A stretch of 64,000 nt of DNA. It comes from RYN-124 sp033851845 (GTDB lineage Bacteria > Actinomycetota > Actinomycetes > Mycobacteriales > SCTD01). Both the position numbers and the translations under genes were made by a program. How positions within the stretch are numbered: the stretch's first letter is position 1; the number at the start of each line of letters is the position of its first letter. Positions 60,659 through 64,000 of this stretch are shown here, one piece after another. Under the pieces are notes generated by a model. The model worked only from the letters and a program-made list of their open reading frames with translations, had not been told where the DNA came from and did not search any database. The stretch lies in assembly GCA_033851845.1 (NCBI GenBank), contig JAWWOH010000119.1, forward strand, positions 28,384 to 92,383, in the 5' to 3' direction.

Positions 60659-61387
60659 CTGGATATCGGCGGCGTCGCCACCACGCTGCTCGACCACTAC
60701 GGCGAGGAGCCGTGGTGGTGGCCGCGGCTGCTGCCGGAGATCTCGCGCGAGGACGAGCTGCTGCTCGGCGGTGTCCTGTGCCAGCAGTCGCGGTGGGAGC
60801 GCGTCGAGCAGGTGCTGTTCCGGCTGCGCGACGCCGGGCTCCTCACCTGGGCTGCGCTGCGGGCCGCCGAGCCTGAGCTGCTCGCCCCGCTGCTCAGCGG
60901 TGCGGCCTACCCACCCACGCGCGCCCGGCTGCTCCCACGCCTCGCCGTCGCCGTCCTCGACGCCGGTGGCGTGCAAGCCATCCTGGCCGGCCCGGATCCA
61001 CGGCGCGCCCTGCTTGCGCTGCCGCAGGTCGGTCCCGAGACCGCCGACGCCCTGCTTGCCTTCACCGGGACCTCGGTGCCCGTCGTCGATGCCTACCTGC
61101 GACGTGTGCTCGGCCGATTGGGGCTCGTCGATCCGAAGGCGTCGTACGGCGAGCTCCGCGCGCAGCTCGCAGCGGCCGAGATCGGGCTGCCGTGGCACGT
61201 CTTCCACGCCCTGCTCGTCGAGCACGGCATCCACCACTGCCTGACCGGGAAACCACGGTGCGGCGACGCCGGGTACCCACGCCGGGACTACGCCGAGCCG
61301 CGCAAGTGCGCGCAGCACTGCCCGCCGTGTGGCGGCTGCCCGCTGACCGACGTCTGCCCGCGCAGAGGTGTACCGGCCGTCCTCTGA
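60659..61387 (+). CDS. EndoIII-like HhH-GPD DNA glycosylase, start codon uncertain
   Basis: About 242-aa protein of the endonuclease III superfamily. ELLLGGVLCQQSRWERVEQV is the first fold helix, the helix-hairpin-helix is LPQVGPETADALL, and the catalytic aspartate is Asp144 in VPVVDAYLRRVL. The lysine of bifunctional enzymes is Glu127, so it is expected to be a pure glycosylase. Cys194-x6-Cys201 and Cys224-x2-Cys227-x5-Cys233 fit the 4Fe-4S motif with an insertion between the second and third cysteine. No ATG, GTG or TTG exists upstream of 60812, yet the fold needs residues before it, so CTG at 60659 is proposed as the start. Confidence 0.7.
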   Translation: MDIGGVATTLLDHYGEEPWWWPRLLPEISREDELLLGGVLCQQSRWERVEQVLFRLRDAGLLTWAALRAAEPELLAPLLSGAAYPPTRARLLPRLAVAVLDAGGVQAILAGPDPRRALLALPQVGPETADALLAFTGTSVPVVDAYLRRVLGRLGLVDPKASYGELRAQLAAAEIGLPWHVFHALLVEHGIHHCLTGKPRCGDAGYPRRDYAEPRKCAQHCPPCGGCPLTDVCPRRGVPAVL

Positions 61388-61402
61388 GCGCAGACTCGTC
61401 GT

Positions 61403-62785
61403 ATGGAGTCGTACGACGTCGTCGTGCTCGGCGCGGGATCGGCCGGCGAGACCGTCGCGACGGAGCTGGCGGAGGCTGGCCGCTCCGTTGCGCTCGTCGA
61501 AGCCCTCCGCGTGGGCGGTGAGTGCCCGTATGTCGCCTGCATGCCGAGCAAGGCGATGCTGCGCAGCGCGCACGCACGCGCTGACGCAGGTCGGCTGGGC
61601 GACCTGGGTGCGGGCTCGGTCGACCTGGAGGACGGCGAGTCGGCTTACCGCTCGGCGGCAAAGCGGCGCGACGAGATCAGCGAGCACCGCGATGACGCCG
61701 AGGCGGCGAAGGCGGCGAAGGCGGCCAGCATCACACTGGTCAGGGGGCGCGGCCGCGTCGTGCACGCCGGTGCCGTCGATGTCGACGGGCGCCGCCTCGG
61801 CTACACCGACCTCGTTCTCGCTACCGGCTCCTCCGCCGTGACGCCCGATGTCGACGGCCTAGAGCAGGTGCCGACTTGGACGAGCGACGAGGCACTGAGC
61901 GCAACGGAACGGCCGACGGCGCTGCTCGTCCTCGGCGGTGGCGCGGTCGGGTGCGAGCTGGCGCAGGTGCACGCGCGCTTCGGCGCAGCCGTCTGCCTCG
62001 TGGAGCCCGGCCCGCAGCTGGCCGGCAAGGAGGAGGCGAGCATCGCCGCACTGCTTGCCGACGTGCTGCGCGACGACGGCGTCGACGTACGCCTCGAGAC
62101 GGAGGTACGCCGGTTCGAACGCACCGCGGACGGCCTGGCCCGTGCCCACCTCTCGGACGGTTCAGCGCTGGACGCCGACCGGGTGCTGGTCGCAACCGGC
62201 CGCCGACCGAACAGCGACGGCATCGGGCTCGACGTCCTCGGCATCAAGGCGGACGACAGCGGCGCGGTCGAGACCGACGACCGTTGTCGGGTCAGCGGGC
62301 AGGAGCACGTCTGGGCGGCGGGTGACGTCACCGGCGTCGCGCCGTACACGCACGCCGCCAGCTACCAGGCGCGCGTCGTCGTGGCCAACCTGCTCGGGAC
62401 GGATCGGGTCGCCGACTACCGCGCCATCCCGCGCGCCGTCTACACGTCGCCTGCGGTGGCAAGTGTCGGCCGCACGGCAGAGGAGGCACGGGAGGACGGC
62501 ATCGACGCGGTGTCAGCCGTCATGGACGTCGGTGAGACGGCGCGCGCCGGCACCGAGGGATCGGGGGGCGGTCGTCTCGTGCTGACCGCTGACCGCCGCC
62601 GTGGTCTGCTCATCGGGGCGGCCGCGATCGGTCCGCACGCCGAGGAGTGGCTGTCGGAGGCGACGCTCGCGATCCGCGCCGAGGTGCCACTGCGGGTGCT
62701 CACCGATGTCGTGCACGCCTTCCCGACCTTCGGCGAGGCGTTCGAGCCGCCGTTGCGGGAGCTCGCCGGGAAGACGGGCCACTAG
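61403..62785 (+). CDS. Flavoprotein disulfide reductase-like oxidoreductase
   Basis: 460-aa class I pyridine-nucleotide-disulfide oxidoreductase. The FAD motif GAGSAGETVATELAEAG, redox cysteines Cys41 and Cys46 in GGECPYVACMPSK, NAD(P) motif VLGGGAVGCELAQVHARFGA and FAD motif VWAAGDVTG are present, followed by a dimerisation domain. The catalytic His of the HxHPTxxE motif is Phe440 (HAFPTFGE), so it is not a standard lipoamide dehydrogenase or mycothione reductase; the substrate is unknown. CAGACT six bases before the ATG suggests a leaderless mRNA. Confidence 0.87.
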   Translation: MESYDVVVLGAGSAGETVATELAEAGRSVALVEALRVGGECPYVACMPSKAMLRSAHARADAGRLGDLGAGSVDLEDGESAYRSAAKRRDEISEHRDDAEAAKAAKAASITLVRGRGRVVHAGAVDVDGRRLGYTDLVLATGSSAVTPDVDGLEQVPTWTSDEALSATERPTALLVLGGGAVGCELAQVHARFGAAVCLVEPGPQLAGKEEASIAALLADVLRDDGVDVRLETEVRRFERTADGLARAHLSDGSALDADRVLVATGRRPNSDGIGLDVLGIKADDSGAVETDDRCRVSGQEHVWAAGDVTGVAPYTHAASYQARVVVANLLGTDRVADYRAIPRAVYTSPAVASVGRTAEEAREDGIDAVSAVMDVGETARAGTEGSGGGRLVLTADRRRGLLIGAAAIGPHAEEWLSEATLAIRAEVPLRVLTDVVHAFPTFGEAFEPPLRELAGKTGH

Positions 62786-62794
62786 GGTCTGGCC

Positions 62795-63889
62795 GTGCCC
62801 CTGAAGACCCGGATCGCTGTCGTCTTCGGCGGCCGTAGCAGCGAGCACGCGATCTCGTGCGTGTCTGCAGGCAGCGTCCTCGGCGCGCTGGACCGGGACC
62901 ACTACGACGTCATCGCGGTCGGCATCACACCGGAGGGCCGCTGGGTCCTCGCCGCCGATGACCCGGAGCTGCTGTCGATCCGCGGCCGCGAGCTGCCGGC
63001 TGTCAAGGACGGCGCTGCTGTCGCGTTGCCCGGCGACCCGACCGCCGGCGGGCTGATCCCGCTCGAGGACGGGCCTGCAGTTCTCGGTACGGTCGACGTC
63101 GTTTTTCCCGTCCTGCACGGGGCGTACGGCGAGGACGGCACCGTGCAGGGGCTGCTCGAGATGGCCGGCGTTCCCTACGTCGGTTCCGGCGTGCTCGCCA
63201 GCGCCGTCGCGATGGACAAGGCCGTCGCGAGGGTGCTGCTGACTGCTGCGGGCATTCCCATGACGCCCGCAGTCGTCGTACGACGAGAGCAGTGGGACAG
63301 CGATCCCGCCGGCGTCGAGCGATCGGCACGCGGGCTGGGGCTGCCCGTCTTCGTGAAGCCGGCGCGTGGCGGCTCGAGCATCGGCATCAGCCGCGTCGAC
63401 GACTGGAGCGCGCTCCCGGGCGCGATGGAGGATGCGCTTCGGCACGACCCCAAGGTGCTCATCGAGGCGCGCGTCGACGGGCGAGAGGTCGAGTGCGGGA
63501 TCCTCGAGGGCGTCGACGGCCGGCCGGCGGCCAGCGTGCCGGCCGAGATCCGGCTCGTCGGCGACTACACGTTCTACGACTTCGAGGCGAAGTACCTCGA
63601 CGAGGGCACTGAGCTCGACTGCCCCGCCGACCTGCCGGCCGAGGTGATCGATCAGCTGCAGGAGATGGCCCGCCGCGCGTTCACTGCGCTCGAGTGCTCG
63701 GGTCTCGCGCGGGTCGACTTCTTCGTCGGGGCTGATGGCGAGCTGACGCTCAACGAGGTCAACACGATGCCGGGCTTCACGCCGTCGTCGATGTTCCCAC
63801 GGATGTGGGCCGCCAGCGGCATCGACTACCCGACGCTCGTCGACCGGCTCGTGCAGACCGCGCTACGGCGCGGCACGGGGCTGCGCTGA
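62795..63889 (+). CDS. ddl: D-alanine--D-alanine ligase
   Basis: 364-aa ATP-grasp ligase making D-Ala-D-Ala for peptidoglycan. VVFGGRSSEHAISCVSAGSV is the N-terminal signature, LHGAYGEDGTVQGLLEMAGV follows, VFVKPARGGSSIGIS is the ATP-binding loop, and ARVDFFVG and LNEVNTMPGFTPSSMFP are the metal and substrate segments at the C-terminus. GTG start with TAGGGT six bases upstream, so leaderless. Its position close to gpsA and cofC matches ddlA in mycobacteria. Confidence 0.97.
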   Translation: MPLKTRIAVVFGGRSSEHAISCVSAGSVLGALDRDHYDVIAVGITPEGRWVLAADDPELLSIRGRELPAVKDGAAVALPGDPTAGGLIPLEDGPAVLGTVDVVFPVLHGAYGEDGTVQGLLEMAGVPYVGSGVLASAVAMDKAVARVLLTAAGIPMTPAVVVRREQWDSDPAGVERSARGLGLPVFVKPARGGSSIGISRVDDWSALPGAMEDALRHDPKVLIEARVDGREVECGILEGVDGRPAASVPAEIRLVGDYTFYDFEAKYLDEGTELDCPADLPAEVIDQLQEMARRAFTALECSGLARVDFFVGADGELTLNEVNTMPGFTPSSMFPRMWAASGIDYPTLVDRLVQTALRRGTGLR

Positions 63890-63928
63890 CGCGGTGAGGC
63901 TCCGACCGATCGAGGGGATCGACCGCGG

Positions 63929-64000
63929 TCACGCGCCCGGGGCCGCAGCGGCTGTCGGCAGCGCCGCGAGCAGCGGCGCCACCAGCGGTGTCACCAGATA
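63929..64000 (-). CDS. C-terminal end of a possible minus-strand gene (cut by window)
   Basis: The complementary strand reads YLVTPLVAPLLAALPTAAAA then PGA and a TGA stop at 63929, open to the window edge: 23 hydrophobic, Ala-rich residues. Mycobacteria have a convergent DUF3515 gene next to ddlA, so this may be its counterpart. A plus-strand frame is open here too, so the call is tentative. Confidence 0.35.
   Translation of the reverse strand, partial: YLVTPLVAPLLAALPTAAAAPGA

Noticed and set aside
63890..63928. CGATC-GAGGG-GATCG hairpin as ddl terminator
   Set aside because: Only a 5-bp stem and no T-tract; too weak to list as a feature.

Overview
The window is a high-G+C chromosomal segment from an actinobacterium (class Actinomycetia). 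The evidence is GTG- and TTG-rich starts, very tight gene packing, a GatCAB amidotransferase beside a GluRS, an HU protein with a long lysine/alanine tail, CofC for cofactor F420, and a gene order that largely follows the etfBA - iscS - mnmA - ligA - gatCAB - ilvBNC - serA - leuB - gltX - leuCD - hup - ppk - cofC - gpsA - ddl backbone I know from Mycobacterium. The genus cannot be fixed from the sequence alone. No rRNA, CRISPR array, insertion sequence, integrase or replication origin was seen.

Layout. 1-5.7 kb: glycogen breakdown (glgP, cut by the window edge, convergent with a hydrolase-glgX operon). 5.7-9.0 kb: a crotonase, a GNAT protein and the electron transfer flavoprotein etfBA. 9.0-11.1 kb: a DUF559-type nuclease-like gene bracketed by two near-identical 57-bp palindromic repeats, then a short-chain dehydrogenase. 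11.2-18.4 kb: an adenylate-forming enzyme, cysteine desulfurase, mnmA, a KA-rich small protein, a MetE-like protein and ligA. 18.4-25.4 kb: an ACT protein, a secreted protein, gatC-gatA-VOC-gatB, a YihY membrane protein and a hydrolase. 25.4-43.8 kb: branched-chain amino acid and serine synthesis (ilvBNC, serA, leuA, leuB, ilvE, cimA), interrupted by a secreted HExxH protein with three repeats, hydrolases, and a CBS/esterase/esterase/ATP-grasp cluster. 43.9-50.6 kb: accessory material (VapBC-like pair, orphan gene, HNH protein beside tRNA-Glu, secreted Ig-like protein) around a FAH hydrolase, gltX and tRNA-Gln/tRNA-Glu. 50.6-53.4 kb: an IclR regulator divergent from leuCD. 53.7-64 kb: hup, ppk1, a cold-shock-like gene, cofC, plsC-like, gpsA, a transsulfuration enzyme, an EndoIII-like glycosylase, a flavoprotein disulfide reductase and ddl.

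How the genes work together. IlvB, IlvN and IlvC make the Val/Ile/Leu precursors, CimA opens a threonine-independent route to isoleucine, LeuA, LeuC, LeuD and LeuB lead to leucine, and IlvE does the final transamination. Three separate units carry a tiny leader peptide read from an apparently leaderless promoter: ilvB (Leu-Ile-Val-Val), leuA (Leu-Leu-Leu) and an ACT-cimA operon (Val-Val-Ile-Ile). Those of ilvB and cimA are followed by intrinsic terminators, so they look like attenuators. The ilvB leader and the leuA element belong to known actinobacterial classes. The cimA leader, with its IlvM-like ACT gene, is the regulatory feature I consider most likely to be under-described. GltX with GatCAB implies indirect Gln-tRNA synthesis (Asn-tRNA also possible). 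Cysteine desulfurase and MnmA form the tRNA 2-thiouridine route.

A general property of the window is that many genes have a TANNNT hexamer 6-8 bp before the start codon and no Shine-Dalgarno sequence, which predicts leaderless mRNAs. All family assignments rest on motif recognition by eye; no database search was run.
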